A stretch of DNA of 55,294 bases from JASLBX01 sp036374175. GTDB lineage: Bacteria > Actinomycetota > Actinomycetes > Jiangellales > Jiangellaceae. A program made the position numbers and the translations under genes. The notes beneath the pieces were generated by a model. It saw nothing but the letters and a program-made list of their open reading frames with translations, ran no database searches and was not told the origin of the DNA. Shown piece by piece: positions 15,110-25,198 of this stretch. Each line of letters opens with the position of its first letter. Position 1 is the stretch's first letter. The stretch lies in contig DASUUH010000148.1 of the NCBI GenBank assembly GCA_036374175.1, forward strand, positions 1 to 55,294. Direction: 5' to 3'.

Positions 15110-16753
15110 CTACACATCCAGCCAGACGGCGGCGTCGGGGGGCAGCAATCCGTCCTCCAGTGGCACGCTGGACAGCCGTACCCGGTTGTAGTCCAGCAGT
15201 TCGACCGGGGCCGCACCGAGGTTCACCACGCACACGAAGTCCGGTGCGCGGCGGAACGCCAACACCTCCTCACCGTGGCCGGGCAGCCACTCGAGTCGGC
15301 CGAGTCCAAGGGCGCGCAGATCGCGACGCATCCGGAGCGCTTCGCGGTAAAGGTTGAGCATGGAGTTCGGGTCGTTCTGCTGAGCCTGGACCGACCTGGC
15401 ACCCCAACCGGCGGGCTGCGGCAGCCACGAGCCGTCGACGCCGAAACCGTACGAAGGCCCGTGCGTCGTCCAGGGGAGTGGCACCCGGCAGCCGTCCCGG
15501 CCCCGGCGGGTGTGTCCCGAGCGTTCCCAGATCGGATCGCGCAATGCCGACTCCGGTATGTCGAGAACCTCAGGCAGGCCGAGTTCTTCGCCCTGGTAGA
15601 CGTACGCGCCGCCGGGTAGGGCCAACATCAGCAGGGCGGCCGCCCGGCCGCGGCGGACGCCCACTGCTTCGTCCGGCTCGCCCGGGCTTTCCAGCCGGCT
15701 CGCGCCGACGGCCGCGGACGTGACCGGCCGGCCGTAACGAGTGACGTGCCGTTCGACGTCGTGGTTCGACAGCACCCACGTCGCCGGTGCCCCCACCTCG
15801 TCGAACACGCTGAGCGTCTGGTCGATGATGAGCCGCAGTTCCCGCGCCGACCAGGGGGCCCGGAGGTAGTCGAAGTTGAACGCGCTGTGCAGGCCGCCGG
15901 GTCGGACGTAGTGGGCCAGCCGCTCAGGAGAGTCGACCCACGCTTCGGCGACGAAGATCCGAGGTGGGTCGTAACTGTCCGCGACCTTCCGCCAGCCACG
16001 GTATATCTCGTGAACATCTGCCCGGTCCCAGTGCGGATGATCGTCCGACTCCACCAGAACCTCGCCCGCCTCACCGACCGGCAGGTCTGGCAGATCCGGA
16101 TGTTTGATCATGCCGTGGGCGACGTCGATACGCATGCCGTCGACACCCCGGTCGAACCAGAACCGGAGGATGTCAAGGAACTCCTCGCGCACCTCCTCGT
16201 TGCCCCACTCCAGGTCCGGTTGGGACGAGTCGAACAGGTGCAGGTACCACTCGCCGGGCGTACCGTCCCGCTCGGTCACCCGCGTCCAAGCCGGTCCACC
16301 GAACGCGCTCTTCCAGTTGTTGGGCGGCAGTTTCCCGTCCGGTCCACGGCCCGACCGAAACACGTAGCGCGCTCGCTCCCGCGACCCAGGGCTCGCCGGT
16401 AGCGCGGACCGGAACCACGGATGCCGGTCGGACGTATGGTTCGGCACGATGTCGAGGATTACTCGTAAGCGGTGCTTGTGGGCATCGCGGATGAGCGCCT
16501 CTGCGTCGGCGAGCGTCCCGAACTCCTGGGCGATCCCGCGGTAGTCGGACACGTCGTAGCCGCCGTCCAGCATCGGTGAGGGATACCACGGATTGATCCA
16601 CAACGCGTCGACACCGAGATCACGCAGGTACGGCAGCCGCGAGCGCAGGCCGCGGATGTCGCCCACGCCCGTCCCCGATCCGTCGGCGAACGATCGGATG
16701 TACACCTGATAGATGACGGCGCTGCGCCACCAGTCCTGTTGAACGTCGGTCAC
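15110..16753 (-). CDS. GH13 alpha-glucosidase (oligo-1,6-glucosidase type)
   Basis: 547 residues from GTG 16753, chosen because homologues begin just before DWWRSAVIYQVYIRSF; a TTG at 16831 would add 26 residues. GH13 core: DIVPNHTSDRHPWF (101-114), nucleophile Asp210 in DGMRIDVAHG, acid/base Glu270 in FVAEAW, Asp332 in LSNHDVERH. The GGDxDG-type insert and lack of signal peptide fit an intracellular enzyme cleaving alpha-glucosides that arrive through an ABC importer such as the one at 25.2-31.6 kb. A TACGAT element (16837-16842 on this strand) could be its -10. Confidence 0.87.
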   Translation of the reverse strand: MTDVQQDWWRSAVIYQVYIRSFADGSGTGVGDIRGLRSRLPYLRDLGVDALWINPWYPSPMLDGGYDVSDYRGIAQEFGTLADAEALIRDAHKHRLRVILDIVPNHTSDRHPWFRSALPASPGSRERARYVFRSGRGPDGKLPPNNWKSAFGGPAWTRVTERDGTPGEWYLHLFDSSQPDLEWGNEEVREEFLDILRFWFDRGVDGMRIDVAHGMIKHPDLPDLPVGEAGEVLVESDDHPHWDRADVHEIYRGWRKVADSYDPPRIFVAEAWVDSPERLAHYVRPGGLHSAFNFDYLRAPWSARELRLIIDQTLSVFDEVGAPATWVLSNHDVERHVTRYGRPVTSAAVGASRLESPGEPDEAVGVRRGRAAALLMLALPGGAYVYQGEELGLPEVLDIPESALRDPIWERSGHTRRGRDGCRVPLPWTTHGPSYGFGVDGSWLPQPAGWGARSVQAQQNDPNSMLNLYREALRMRRDLRALGLGRLEWLPGHGEEVLAFRRAPDFVCVVNLGAAPVELLDYNRVRLSSVPLEDGLLPPDAAVWLDV

Positions 16754-16862
16754 GCGCAAGAGCCTACGGATCTCACCGGGTGGCAGGGCAAATATGGAGT
16801 CCACGTACTGGATCGAACGCCTGTTACCCAAGTGAGATCGTAAAGATCTGGCTGGTCACCGC

Positions 16863-17438
16863 CTAACGTTCGCCGCTGCGCTGGGCTTGCTCCCAGTCCT
16901 CGCGGAGTAGCTCGTACTCGACCTCGCCGAACTTGGTGCCCGGCACGGGATCTTCGAATTCCATGTGGAACGTCCGAGCGAACTTCAGCCCGGCCTTTTC
17001 CATGACACGGCGGGAGGCGACGTTGACCGCCATCGTCTCGGCGTAGACGCGGCGGGCACCGAGCTCGCGGAACGCCAGATCCACCAGGGCTTGGGCGCCT
17101 TCGGTGGCGTATCCCTTGCCCCACGCCGAACGCCGGAGGCGGTAACCCAGCTCCGGTTCGTCGGGCGGATCGCCGTCGCGCGGACGCAGGCTCAGCCAGC
17201 CGATGAAATCACCAGTCGACTTCTCGTGCGTGGCCCAGGTGCCATAGCAGGGGAAGAGTTCGTAGTACTCCAGGAACCGGGGCAGGATGATCTTTTCCAT
17301 CTCGGCACGCGCCGTCGGTCGGCCCCTGCTGATGTACCACATGACATGCGGATCGCTGTCCAACTCCACGAGCAGGTCCACGTCGTCGCGGGTGAACCGG
17401 CGTAGCACCAGCCGCTCGGTTTCGAGAAAGACGTCCAT
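16863..17438 (-). CDS. GNAT-family N-acetyltransferase (RimJ/RimL-like)
   Basis: 191 residues. N-terminal ETERLVLRRFTRDDVD is the characteristic RimJ/RimL-type opening. The acetyl-CoA-binding loop is RRSAWGKGYATEGAQAL (about 105-121), followed by VASRRVMEKAGL. Family members acetylate ribosomal-protein N-termini or small amines; no substrate can be assigned. Its stop lies 109 bp before the alpha-glucosidase start on the same strand. Confidence 0.87.
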   Translation of the reverse strand: MDVFLETERLVLRRFTRDDVDLLVELDSDPHVMWYISRGRPTARAEMEKIILPRFLEYYELFPCYGTWATHEKSTGDFIGWLSLRPRDGDPPDEPELGYRLRRSAWGKGYATEGAQALVDLAFRELGARRVYAETMAVNVASRRVMEKAGLKFARTFHMEFEDPVPGTKFGEVEYELLREDWEQAQRSGER

Positions 17439-17479
17439 CGCCCGAAGTCCCCACTAGATCAAACCCCCAGCGAGAAAGA

Positions 17480-18298
17480 CTAGATCAGCGGAGAGGTAGG
17501 ACCAAGGGCTGCGTCGCTAAAGGCGGACGATCGTACCGCTGCGTCGAGCGTCGTTCCCAGGAACATCGTCGTGCCGTGGTCCAGCAATTCCCGGCCGGCC
17601 GTGACGAGCGCGCCGTACGCCACCCAGGCCAGGGCACCACCGGTGGAGACCCGGCGCACACCGGCACGGGCCAGCTCCGGAATGGTCGGGCCGCCGCGCA
17701 CGGTCAGCACGTTGATAGGCGCCTGGACCTCCCGCACAACCCGCTCGATGTCCGCCATCGCCGCGAGGCCCGGGGCGTACAAGACGTCGGCCCCGGCATC
17801 GCGGTAGGCGACCAGCCGGGCGATGGTGTCGTCGAGGTCGTTCTCGCCGTAGAGGTGGTTCTCCGCGCGCGCAGTAATGACCAGACCGTGTGGAGCGGCG
17901 GCCCTGACCACCTCGGCGACCCTGTCGGTCGCAGCCTCGATCGGCAGCACCCCCGCCCCGGGGTCGTAGTCTTCGATCGAGCAGCCGGCGGCTCCGGCGT
18001 CCGCCATCAGTTGGATCGTCCTGGCCACGCCGCCCGCCTCGTTCGGGTAGCAGTGTTCGGAATCGACGCTGACCGGCATCGTCACCGCAGCAGCCACCGC
18101 CTCGACATGTGCCACGAGTTCGTCGCGTCGCACCCGCTGGTCGCGCCGTCCCAACGTCCCTGCGAATCCGGAGCTCGTCGTGGCGACCGCAGCGAAGCCG
18201 AGATGCTCGAGCAAGCGCGCCGAGCCCACGTCCCAGGCATTGGGCATGACGAACAGGCCCTGCCGGTGCAGTTCGTGAAATCTTTCCTGAGGGGTCAC
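17480..18298 (-). CDS. Isocitrate lyase/PEP mutase-family protein
   Basis: 272 residues, GTG start. ICL/PEP-mutase TIM-barrel features are visible: MPNAWDVGSARLLEHLGF (about 18-35), TTSSGFAGTLGRRD (about 40-53), the metal-binding strand VSVDSEHCYP (about 76-85), CSIEDYD (about 105-111) and ARAENHLYGENDLDDTIARL (about 143-162). The canonical ICL KKCGH motif is absent, so it is not a glyoxylate-cycle enzyme. Relatives cleave or form C-C or C-P bonds in 2-oxo acids (2-methylisocitrate lyase-, oxaloacetate decarboxylase-like). The globin gene stop is 13 bp upstream, so the two are probably co-transcribed. Confidence 0.82.
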   Translation of the reverse strand: MTPQERFHELHRQGLFVMPNAWDVGSARLLEHLGFAAVATTSSGFAGTLGRRDQRVRRDELVAHVEAVAAAVTMPVSVDSEHCYPNEAGGVARTIQLMADAGAAGCSIEDYDPGAGVLPIEAATDRVAEVVRAAAPHGLVITARAENHLYGENDLDDTIARLVAYRDAGADVLYAPGLAAMADIERVVREVQAPINVLTVRGGPTIPELARAGVRRVSTGGALAWVAYGALVTAGRELLDHGTTMFLGTTLDAAVRSSAFSDAALGPTSPLI

Positions 18299-18311
18299 CG
18301 CGGGCTCACCG

Positions 18312-18710
18312 TCATTCGTCGAAGGTGTTGACCAGTGAGAACGCCGCTCGCTGCAGGTAGTCCCAGAGCATGTCGTGCTGCTCCGGTGACAGGTCGAGTG
18401 AATCGACGGCCGCCTTCATGTGATGGAGCCACCTGTCTCGTGCTTCCGGGTTCACCCTGAACGGTGCGTGCCGCATCCGCAACCTCGGATGGCCGCGCTG
18501 CTCGGAGTAGGTCGTCGGCCCGCCCCAGTACTGCTCGAGGAACATCCGCAGCCGGCCTTCGGCGCCGGTCAGGTCCTCCTCGGGATAAAGGGGACGGAGC
18601 ACCGGATCGTCCGCGACGCCCTGGTAGAAGCGGTGGACGAGAAGCCGGAATGTGTCGTGTCCTCCGACTGCGTCGTAGAAGGTCTGGGCTTGCTGGGTCA
18701 CGCTGCCCAT
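18312..18710 (-). CDS. Truncated haemoglobin, group II (GlbO type)
   Basis: 132 residues from ATG 18710, the start giving the usual trHb length; an upstream ATG at 18752 would add 14 residues. The 2-on-2 globin signature is clear: FYDAVGGHDTFRLLVHRFYQ, the YPEEDLTGAEGRLRMFLEQYWGGP block, and proximal His in RLRMRHAPF, with the group II Trp in RWLHHM. Group II globins bind O2 tightly and are linked to respiration and NO or peroxide protection. Next to an OsmC gene on the opposite strand, it fits a redox-stress cluster. Confidence 0.9.
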   Translation of the reverse strand: MGSVTQQAQTFYDAVGGHDTFRLLVHRFYQGVADDPVLRPLYPEEDLTGAEGRLRMFLEQYWGGPTTYSEQRGHPRLRMRHAPFRVNPEARDRWLHHMKAAVDSLDLSPEQHDMLWDYLQRAAFSLVNTFDE

Positions 18711-18782
18711 TGTCTCAGGCGCCCGATGCGGCAGGATGGGCACGTCTGCCACTCGAGCGTTCTAACGGAGGAGTCAACAAAC

Positions 18783-19208
18783 ATGGCCGCAACTCGTACC
18801 GCGTCGACGCATTGGGAAGGCAACCTTTTCCAGGGTGCCGGTCAGGTCACGTTCGAGGCGTCGAGCCTCGGCACGCACGATGTCACCTGGGCGGCGCGTA
18901 CAGAGGATCCGGGCGGACGGACGTCCCCAGAAGAGTTGATCTCGGCTGCGCTGTCGTCGTGCTACTGCATGGCCTTCTCAAACATACTGGACAAGGCGGG
19001 TATGCCGCCGAGTTCGCTGGACGTCCAGGCTGCGACGACGTTCCAGCCTGGCGAGGGCGTCACGGGAATCCATCTCACAGTGCGCGGCACCGTGCCTGGC
19101 ATGAGTGCGGAAGACTTCGCCGCAGCCGCAGAAACGGCGAAGCAGAACTGCCCGGTCAGCCAGGCCCTCAGGGCGGTTCCGATCACACTGGACACCGCGC
19201 TCGCCTGA
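18783..19208 (+). CDS. OsmC-family peroxiredoxin
   Basis: 141 residues from ATG 18783, with GGAGGAG (about 18768) upstream. The OsmC fold is shown by the N-terminal AATRTASTHWEGNLFQGAG strands, the first active-site Cys region in SAALSSCYCMAFSNIL (about 58-73), and the resolving Cys in AKQNCPVSQAL (about 120-130). These enzymes reduce organic hydroperoxides with thiols in the cytoplasm. It is divergent from the globin gene, separated by about 70 bp, and converges with the MscS gene six bp away. Confidence 0.9.
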   Translation: MAATRTASTHWEGNLFQGAGQVTFEASSLGTHDVTWAARTEDPGGRTSPEELISAALSSCYCMAFSNILDKAGMPPSSLDVQAATTFQPGEGVTGIHLTVRGTVPGMSAEDFAAAAETAKQNCPVSQALRAVPITLDTALA

Positions 19209-19214
19209 TCGCCG

Positions 19215-20171
19215 TCAATCGGCGGACAGTGCGCCGGCGTCGCCCTCGGTGCCGCGAACCCATACCGTTCGCTGCGGGAACGGGATCTCGATGCCTTCCT
19301 GGTCAAGCCGGATCTTGATTCGCTCACGCAACTGGCGGGCTACCTTCCACTGTTCGAGCGGCCTTGTCTTGACCACAAGACGGACCACCACGCTGTCCGC
19401 GGCGAGATTTTCCACGCCCCATACCTCGGGTTCCTCCAGGATGAGGTCTTCCCACTCGGGGTCTCCTGCCAGCTCGTGAGACACCTCGGCCAGGATCTCG
19501 CGCACGCGTGCCGGATCGGCCTGGTAACTCACGCCGATGTCGATGACCGCGCGTGCCCAGTCCTGGCTCGAGTTGCCTACCCGGATGACCTCGCCGTTCC
19601 GGACGTACCACACGGTGCCGTCGACACTCCGCAGCCTGGTCACCCGCAGCCCGACGGCCTCCACCACGCCGGTGGCTTCGCCCATGTCGATCACATCGCC
19701 GACGCCGTACTGGTCTTCCAGCAGCATCATCACGCCGGAGAGGAAGTCCTTGACCAGGTTCTGCGCACCGAAGCCGAGCGCGATGCCGGCGATACCGGCC
19801 GAGGCGAGCAGCGGCCCGACGTTGTAAGCGAAGGCAGCGAGGATCATTATGGCGGTGATCGCGCCGATCACAGCGGTGATGATGCTCTTGGCCAGCGAGC
19901 CGAGCGTCCGGGCCCGAAGGGCACGCCGAGCGGAGTAGGCGCCGGTGCTGCCGAATACGATCCGGGCCGCGTGCTTCGAACCGAGTACACGATCGGGTGG
20001 CTGGGTGGTTTCGGCCCGGTGGACCAGCCGGTTGATAAGCCTGTGCAACAGGTACCGGGCGATGAAGGCGAGCAGCAGCAGGCCGACGACCCGCAGCGGT
20101 ACGTCCAGCAGCGTTTCTATCCACCACGCGGCGCTGTACCGCTCGGGTGCGTCCTCCACTTGAGCGATCAC
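19215..20171 (-). CDS. MscS-family mechanosensitive ion channel
   Basis: 318 residues. Three predicted membrane segments fall in the first 150 residues: one near 30-50, a second near 100-120 (IITAVIGAITAIMILAAFAY) and the pore helix ASAGIAGIALGFGAQNLVKD near 128-147. The latter carries the Gly/Ala-rich packing typical of MscS TM3. The cytoplasmic beta domain follows with DQYGVGDVIDMGEATGVVE. It is a pressure-relief channel in the cell membrane. Its start overlaps the prolyl oligopeptidase stop by 4 bp on the same strand, so the two are co-translated. Confidence 0.9.
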   Translation of the reverse strand: MIAQVEDAPERYSAAWWIETLLDVPLRVVGLLLLAFIARYLLHRLINRLVHRAETTQPPDRVLGSKHAARIVFGSTGAYSARRALRARTLGSLAKSIITAVIGAITAIMILAAFAYNVGPLLASAGIAGIALGFGAQNLVKDFLSGVMMLLEDQYGVGDVIDMGEATGVVEAVGLRVTRLRSVDGTVWYVRNGEVIRVGNSSQDWARAVIDIGVSYQADPARVREILAEVSHELAGDPEWEDLILEEPEVWGVENLAADSVVVRLVVKTRPLEQWKVARQLRERIKIRLDQEGIEIPFPQRTVWVRGTEGDAGALSAD

Positions 20172-22222
20172 GACGTCAGCTCCCTTCGAAGGAACGCCAG
20201 CTGATCGGCCGCCAGATCGACGGTCCGCGACACCGCACGGGCTCCGTGCCCCACTTCACGCTCGGCTCGCAGCAGCACGATGCCGCCGGTCGTCGCGTCC
20301 TGCAGCGCCGCACACATCTTGCGGGCGTGCATGGTATCGACTCGGGTGTCGCCGTCGAAGACGGTGAACAGGACAGCCGGGTAAGCCACACCGTCCCGCA
20401 CCCGGTGGTATGGCGAGTACGACAGCAGCCAGCCCAGTTCCTCGGCGTCGTCTGCCGTCCCGTACTCGTCGTTCCACGTGGCGCCGAGGCCGAACTTCTC
20501 GTACCGGACCATGTCCAGCAGCGGCGCGGAGCAGACGACTGCGCAGAACAGCTCCGGACGCTGGGTCAGCGCAGCGCCGACGAGCAATCCACCGTTGGAG
20601 CCGCCCGAGATGCCCAGCCGGCCACTCGTCGTCCATCCGTTGCCGATGAGGTATTCGGCCGCGGCGATGAAGTCGTCGAAGACGTTCTGCTTGTTCTCTC
20701 GCATGCCGGCGCGGTGCCAGGCTTCGCCTTCCTCCGAGCCGCCGCGCACATTGGCGACCGCCCACACGCCACCGGCCTCGACCCAGGCCAGGATGCTTGC
20801 CGAGTACGCGGGAGTGAGCGGTACCGAGAACCCGCCGTAGCCGTACAGGACGGTCGGGCGCGGCCGGTCCGGCTCGCCGGTGGGGGAGACGATGACCATC
20901 CTCACCTCGGTCCCGTCCTTCGAGCGAAAGGTCACCTGCCGCGACCGCACGGGCGGGACTTCCACGGCACCGGGGCTATCCGCCCACGTCGTGACCTCAG
21001 CGGAGCGGGCGTCGTAACGAAGTATGCGAGTCGGCGTGGTGTGGTCGGTGTACCCGAACCATGCCTCGTACCCGCCCTCGGGACGCTCGGAAAGCCCGCC
21101 CACTGTGCCCAGCCCGGGCAGCTCGAGGGTGCCGATCCGCGCGCCGGTGTGCAACGCGTGCACGGTGATCTCGGAGATGGCGTGCCTGGTCCAGGACGCG
21201 ACGAGCACCGGTTCTTCGAGGTCATCGAGGATGGCGTAGTCCTCGAAAACGGCGTACGGGTCCTCCGGAATCAGATCGCGCCAGGTTGCCGGATCGGTGG
21301 GTTCGCCTACCGCCAGCCGGCCGCGCGGAGCGTCCAGGTCGGTCCAGATGTACAGGCGACCGTCCCTGCCGACGTGCGGATACGCGCGGGCGTCCACCCC
21401 GACGTGGACGGCGACAAGTACCGGAGCGGCCGGGTCCGATTCGCCGATGTCCGCGAGCCACACGTCGTTGCGGGGTGCCGTCCCTTCCGCCGCGGTGATG
21501 ATCAGCCAGCGGCCGTCCCTGCTGACCGACACGCCGTAGTACGTGGTCTTGTCCCTTGCCCCGCCAAAGATTTCCACGTCGGAGTCCGGATCGGTTCCGA
21601 TCCGGTGCAGGTAAACACGGCGGTGATATTGCTCCTCGCCGGGCGGCACCGCAGATGGTGGCAGCCGGCGCACGTAGTAGAACGCCTTGCCGTCCGGCAG
21701 CCACGCGACGGGGGAGTAACGCGCGCGGTCGATCGGACCGTCGACGTCCTGCCCGGTGGCGACATCGAGTACTCGCAGGACGGACTCCTCGGTACCTCCC
21801 GCCGAGAGCTGGTAGGCGAGGAGGTCGCCGGACTTGGACGGTTGCCAGGCGTCCAGGGTTGTGGTGCCGGCAGGGTCGATCGCCATCGGATCGACCAGCG
21901 TACGTTCGCCGCCGCCAGGGTCGATCGTGAGCAGGATGGCGTGCTCCTGCTCGGCGGTGCGGCGGGTGAACAAGGCCCGTTCACCCCGCCATGCCGGCGT
22001 CCCGATGCTGCCGGCACGGAGAAGCTCGGTGAGCCGTGCTTGCAGCGCCGGTCGTGAGGCCCAGGAGGCCCGGTGCTCGGCGAACAACTCGTCCTGCGCG
22101 GCCGACCACGTGGCAGTCGCCGGATCAGACTCGTCTTCCAGGGTCCGGTAGGGATCCGGGACGGCGATGCCGTGCAGCATGTCGACGTGGTCGGTGCGGG
22201 GCGGGCGGGGGTATGGTGTCAC
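20168..22222 (-). CDS. Prolyl oligopeptidase, S9A family
   Basis: 684 residues, GTG start. N-terminal signature DPYRTLEDESDP, then a seven-bladed propeller region (about 70-400) that gates access, and a C-terminal alpha/beta-hydrolase domain. The nucleophile is Ser542 in GGSNGGLL; the Asp lies in FDGDTRVDTMHARKM and the His in GHGARAV near the end. The oxyanion region is YGYGGF. It cleaves short peptides after proline; no signal peptide is seen, so it is cytoplasmic. A TATGGT -10-like element lies 8 bp before the start on this strand, giving a very short or absent leader. Confidence 0.93.
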   Translation of the reverse strand: MTPYPRPPRTDHVDMLHGIAVPDPYRTLEDESDPATATWSAAQDELFAEHRASWASRPALQARLTELLRAGSIGTPAWRGERALFTRRTAEQEHAILLTIDPGGGERTLVDPMAIDPAGTTTLDAWQPSKSGDLLAYQLSAGGTEESVLRVLDVATGQDVDGPIDRARYSPVAWLPDGKAFYYVRRLPPSAVPPGEEQYHRRVYLHRIGTDPDSDVEIFGGARDKTTYYGVSVSRDGRWLIITAAEGTAPRNDVWLADIGESDPAAPVLVAVHVGVDARAYPHVGRDGRLYIWTDLDAPRGRLAVGEPTDPATWRDLIPEDPYAVFEDYAILDDLEEPVLVASWTRHAISEITVHALHTGARIGTLELPGLGTVGGLSERPEGGYEAWFGYTDHTTPTRILRYDARSAEVTTWADSPGAVEVPPVRSRQVTFRSKDGTEVRMVIVSPTGEPDRPRPTVLYGYGGFSVPLTPAYSASILAWVEAGGVWAVANVRGGSEEGEAWHRAGMRENKQNVFDDFIAAAEYLIGNGWTTSGRLGISGGSNGGLLVGAALTQRPELFCAVVCSAPLLDMVRYEKFGLGATWNDEYGTADDAEELGWLLSYSPYHRVRDGVAYPAVLFTVFDGDTRVDTMHARKMCAALQDATTGGIVLLRAEREVGHGARAVSRTVDLAADQLAFLRRELTS

Positions 22223-22283
22223 GCTTGCCGACCATACCGACCGGTGAGCTATCCGGTCGTCACGCGGGAAGCATCTGCCCGAC

Positions 22284-22295
22284 TATGGTCAAGGC
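22284..22295 (+). promoter_or_regulatory. -10 element of an apparently leaderless gene
   Basis: TATGGT at 22284-22289 fits TAnnnT. Six bases later comes the ATG at 22296, so the predicted transcription start coincides with the start codon. No ribosome site is present between them. A clear -35 is not seen. Confidence 0.4.
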
Positions 22296-22613
22296 ATGAG
22301 CCAGCCCCCGCAGATGCGCGTCTCGATGCCCGACGACAAGGTCCCCGGCGTCTACGCCGACTTCGTCAGCGTCTGGCACACCGCCGATGTATTCACCTTC
22401 GACTTCGCCGCGCTGAGCCGGCCACCTGCCCGGGTGGAGGGTGATGACGGCACTCCGGTGACGCAGGCCCAGGCACAGGTGGTGGCGCGGGTGCGCGTGC
22501 CGCCCAGCCAGGTGTTCGAGATCATGAAGGCTCTGGAACGCCAGCTGACGGCGTGGGAGACCGAAACCGGCCGCCGGCCCCGCCCGTCGCCGCGTCCGCC
22601 CGAATCGGAGTAA
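22296..22613 (+). CDS. DUF3467-family protein
   Basis: 105 residues. The short conserved core YADFVSVWHTADVFTFDFAAL and the closing ARVRVPPSQVFEIMKALERQL identify the DUF3467 group, small soluble bacterial proteins of unknown function. The tail is Pro/Arg-rich and probably disordered. It is divergent from the prolyl oligopeptidase (73 bp between starts) and probably leaderless. The 225 bp downstream (22614-22838) include a 26-codon frame without a ribosome site and a TTGACG hexamer (22785-22790) that may belong to the EF-Tu promoter. Confidence 0.8.
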   Translation: MSQPPQMRVSMPDDKVPGVYADFVSVWHTADVFTFDFAALSRPPARVEGDDGTPVTQAQAQVVARVRVPPSQVFEIMKALERQLTAWETETGRRPRPSPRPPESE

Positions 22614-22838
22614 GTCAGCCGAAAATCAGTTGCGGCGGGACCGCGCCGTAGCCGACCGTGTTGCCATGGTTCGCCGCGCCCAGCTCACTGCACTGCGTGT
22701 GCTGGCGCGTGCCTTCGACGAAATCTTCTGGGGCGCCGAGCGCTGACCCCTTCCCGTGCGTCCACGTGACCCGGCGGGGAGGGGTTGACGACGCGCTTAC
22801 GGGTCACTTCAGCGACCACTCAGTCGAAGGAATCAGTC

Positions 22839-24005
<1,167 letters not shown>

Positions 24006-24029
24006 CGGCAACGCACCCCAGCCCACTCT

Positions 24030-24082
24030 CGTGATCATCGGCACTTTCCGGCTACATAACCCGGAAAGTGCCGATGATCACG
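24030..24082. terminator. 22-bp palindrome between convergent genes
   Basis: Arms 24030-24051 and 24061-24082 are exact reverse complements, with GATCATCGGCACTTTCCGG as the core and a 9-nt loop CTACATAAC. It lies between the convergent EF-Tu and YidC-like genes, and the YidC-like stop codon (24078-24080) is inside the right arm. Probable bidirectional terminator; same family as the palindromes at 10603 and 25150. Confidence 0.65.
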
Positions 24083-24782
24083 GTGACGTGTGAGCGCGGA
24101 GAACTCGACGCAGGATCGTCCGCTCGGTAAGCGTCCACGCTGTGGTCGTGAGCAGGTAGATGCCGGCTGCGAGCGGGACGATAGCGGCGACCAGTACGGT
24201 GCCGAACGGCAGCAGCCGGATCACGCCGGCACCGGGCATGTCGGCCGGCGGCGCGGGGTTCAGTCGGCGGGTCAGCGCCGCGACGCCGACGAGGGCCGCA
24301 CCGAGGGCGGCGAACACCAGCAGGTCCGCGCCCGCCACGTCGAGCAAGCGAGCACCGAGTGGCACCCCGGCGAGCGTGCTGGTCAACAGCGCGTTGGCCT
24401 GCCCGCCGACCTCGGCGGTCAGGAACAGCCCGTACAGCACCATGAACACCGGGGCCTGGGCCAGCGCGGGCAGGCACCCGGCCAGCGGCGACGTGCCTTC
24501 CCGCTGGTAGAGGGCAGCTTGCTCGCGGCGTAGCCGTTCCGGATTGTTGCGGTACTTCTGCTGCAGTTCGCGCAGCTTGGGTGCCAGGGCGGCCCGGGCA
24601 AGTTCGCCGCGGACCTGGGCGACGCCGAGCGGCACGAGCACGGTGCGGATGGCCATGGTCAAAACGACAATCGCGGCGGCGGCACTGGCCGACCCGAGCA
24701 GTGGTGTGAGGAACGTGGTGAGAGTGATGACAGCGGCGTAGAGAACGCCGATGGCAGCAGCCAGCGGAGCGAACGAGTACAT
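24078..24782 (-). CDS. YidC/Oxa1-family membrane protein, paralogue
   Basis: 234 residues, about five hydrophobic segments: near 5-25, 30-55, 103-125, 148-168 and 185-210. The Oxa1/YidC core shows as IVVLTMAIRTVLVPLGVAQVRGELARAALAPKLRELQQKYRNNPERLRREQAALYQREG, including the basic cytoplasmic loop, and the PLAGCLPALAQAPVFMVLYGLF segment. It is not in the rpmH-rnpA-yidC operon and is short, so it is a second insertase, probably serving a subset of membrane proteins. A small membrane protein gene lies 61 bp upstream on the same strand. Confidence 0.85.
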   Translation of the reverse strand: MYSFAPLAAAIGVLYAAVITLTTFLTPLLGSASAAAAIVVLTMAIRTVLVPLGVAQVRGELARAALAPKLRELQQKYRNNPERLRREQAALYQREGTSPLAGCLPALAQAPVFMVLYGLFLTAEVGGQANALLTSTLAGVPLGARLLDVAGADLLVFAALGAALVGVAALTRRLNPAPPADMPGAGVIRLLPFGTVLVAAIVPLAAGIYLLTTTAWTLTERTILRRVLRAHTSP

Positions 24783-24843
24783 GGAGGTGGCCCCTCGTCA
24801 GTGGGAATGGAGGACGACGAGTTGGGCCGCGCGCTGGTGAAAG

Positions 24844-25131
24844 CTACGCGAGCCCGGGCCGAACCGAGGGTGCTCTCGGACGGGGGCGGCCTTGGGCGTC
24901 CGGGTCGCACAGCGGCAGGAAGACAGTGCGCTCAGCGCGCTGGCGAACCGCGGACGCGATCAGCGAAACGCGGACGGGAACGGCGTGGACCGCTCCGACG
25001 AGCGCGGGCAGCAGCACGGCGGCCGCCGCAACCACGATGGCCGCCATGCCCGCAGGTGTGCCGGCCAGTTCGGTGGCTACGCCGACCGGACCGGCGAGCA
25101 CCTCGAACAGCAACCCGACAACCGCCAGCAT
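24844..25131 (-). CDS. Small membrane protein, DUF6412-like
   Basis: 95 residues. Two hydrophobic segments (about 1-20 and 27-48) precede a conserved basic tail, RVSLIASAVRQRAERTVFLPLCDPDAQGRPRPRAP. The tail matches my memory of the actinobacterial DUF6412 group, which often neighbours a YidC paralogue; function unknown. It is upstream of the YidC-like gene on the same strand and may be its substrate or partner. The palindrome at 25150-25198 separates it from the debranching-enzyme gene. Confidence 0.65.
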   Translation of the reverse strand: MLAVVGLLFEVLAGPVGVATELAGTPAGMAAIVVAAAAVLLPALVGAVHAVPVRVSLIASAVRQRAERTVFLPLCDPDAQGRPRPRAPSVRPGLA

Positions 25132-25149
25132 GGCACCACCCTACCTCCG

Positions 25150-25198
25150 TGATCGTCGACACTTTCCGGCTACATAGCCCCGAAAATGCCGATGATCA
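25150..25198. terminator. Imperfect palindrome of the same family, end of the sugar operon
   Basis: Arms about 25150-25169 and 25180-25198 pair with a few mismatches around a loop beginning CTACATAG, nearly the loop of the 24030 copy. The stop codon of the debranching-type gene (25196-25198) lies in the right arm. It separates the LacI operon from the next minus-strand unit and is probably its terminator. Confidence 0.55.

Noticed and set aside
20147..22057. Long + strand open frame opposite the prolyl oligopeptidase
   Set aside because: Antisense shadow of a complete S9A peptidase with catalytic triad.
22666..22746. 26-codon frame MVRRAQLTALRVLARAFDEI... upstream of the second EF-Tu
   Set aside because: No ribosome site and no known family; the gap is only 225 bp and chance frames of this size are common.
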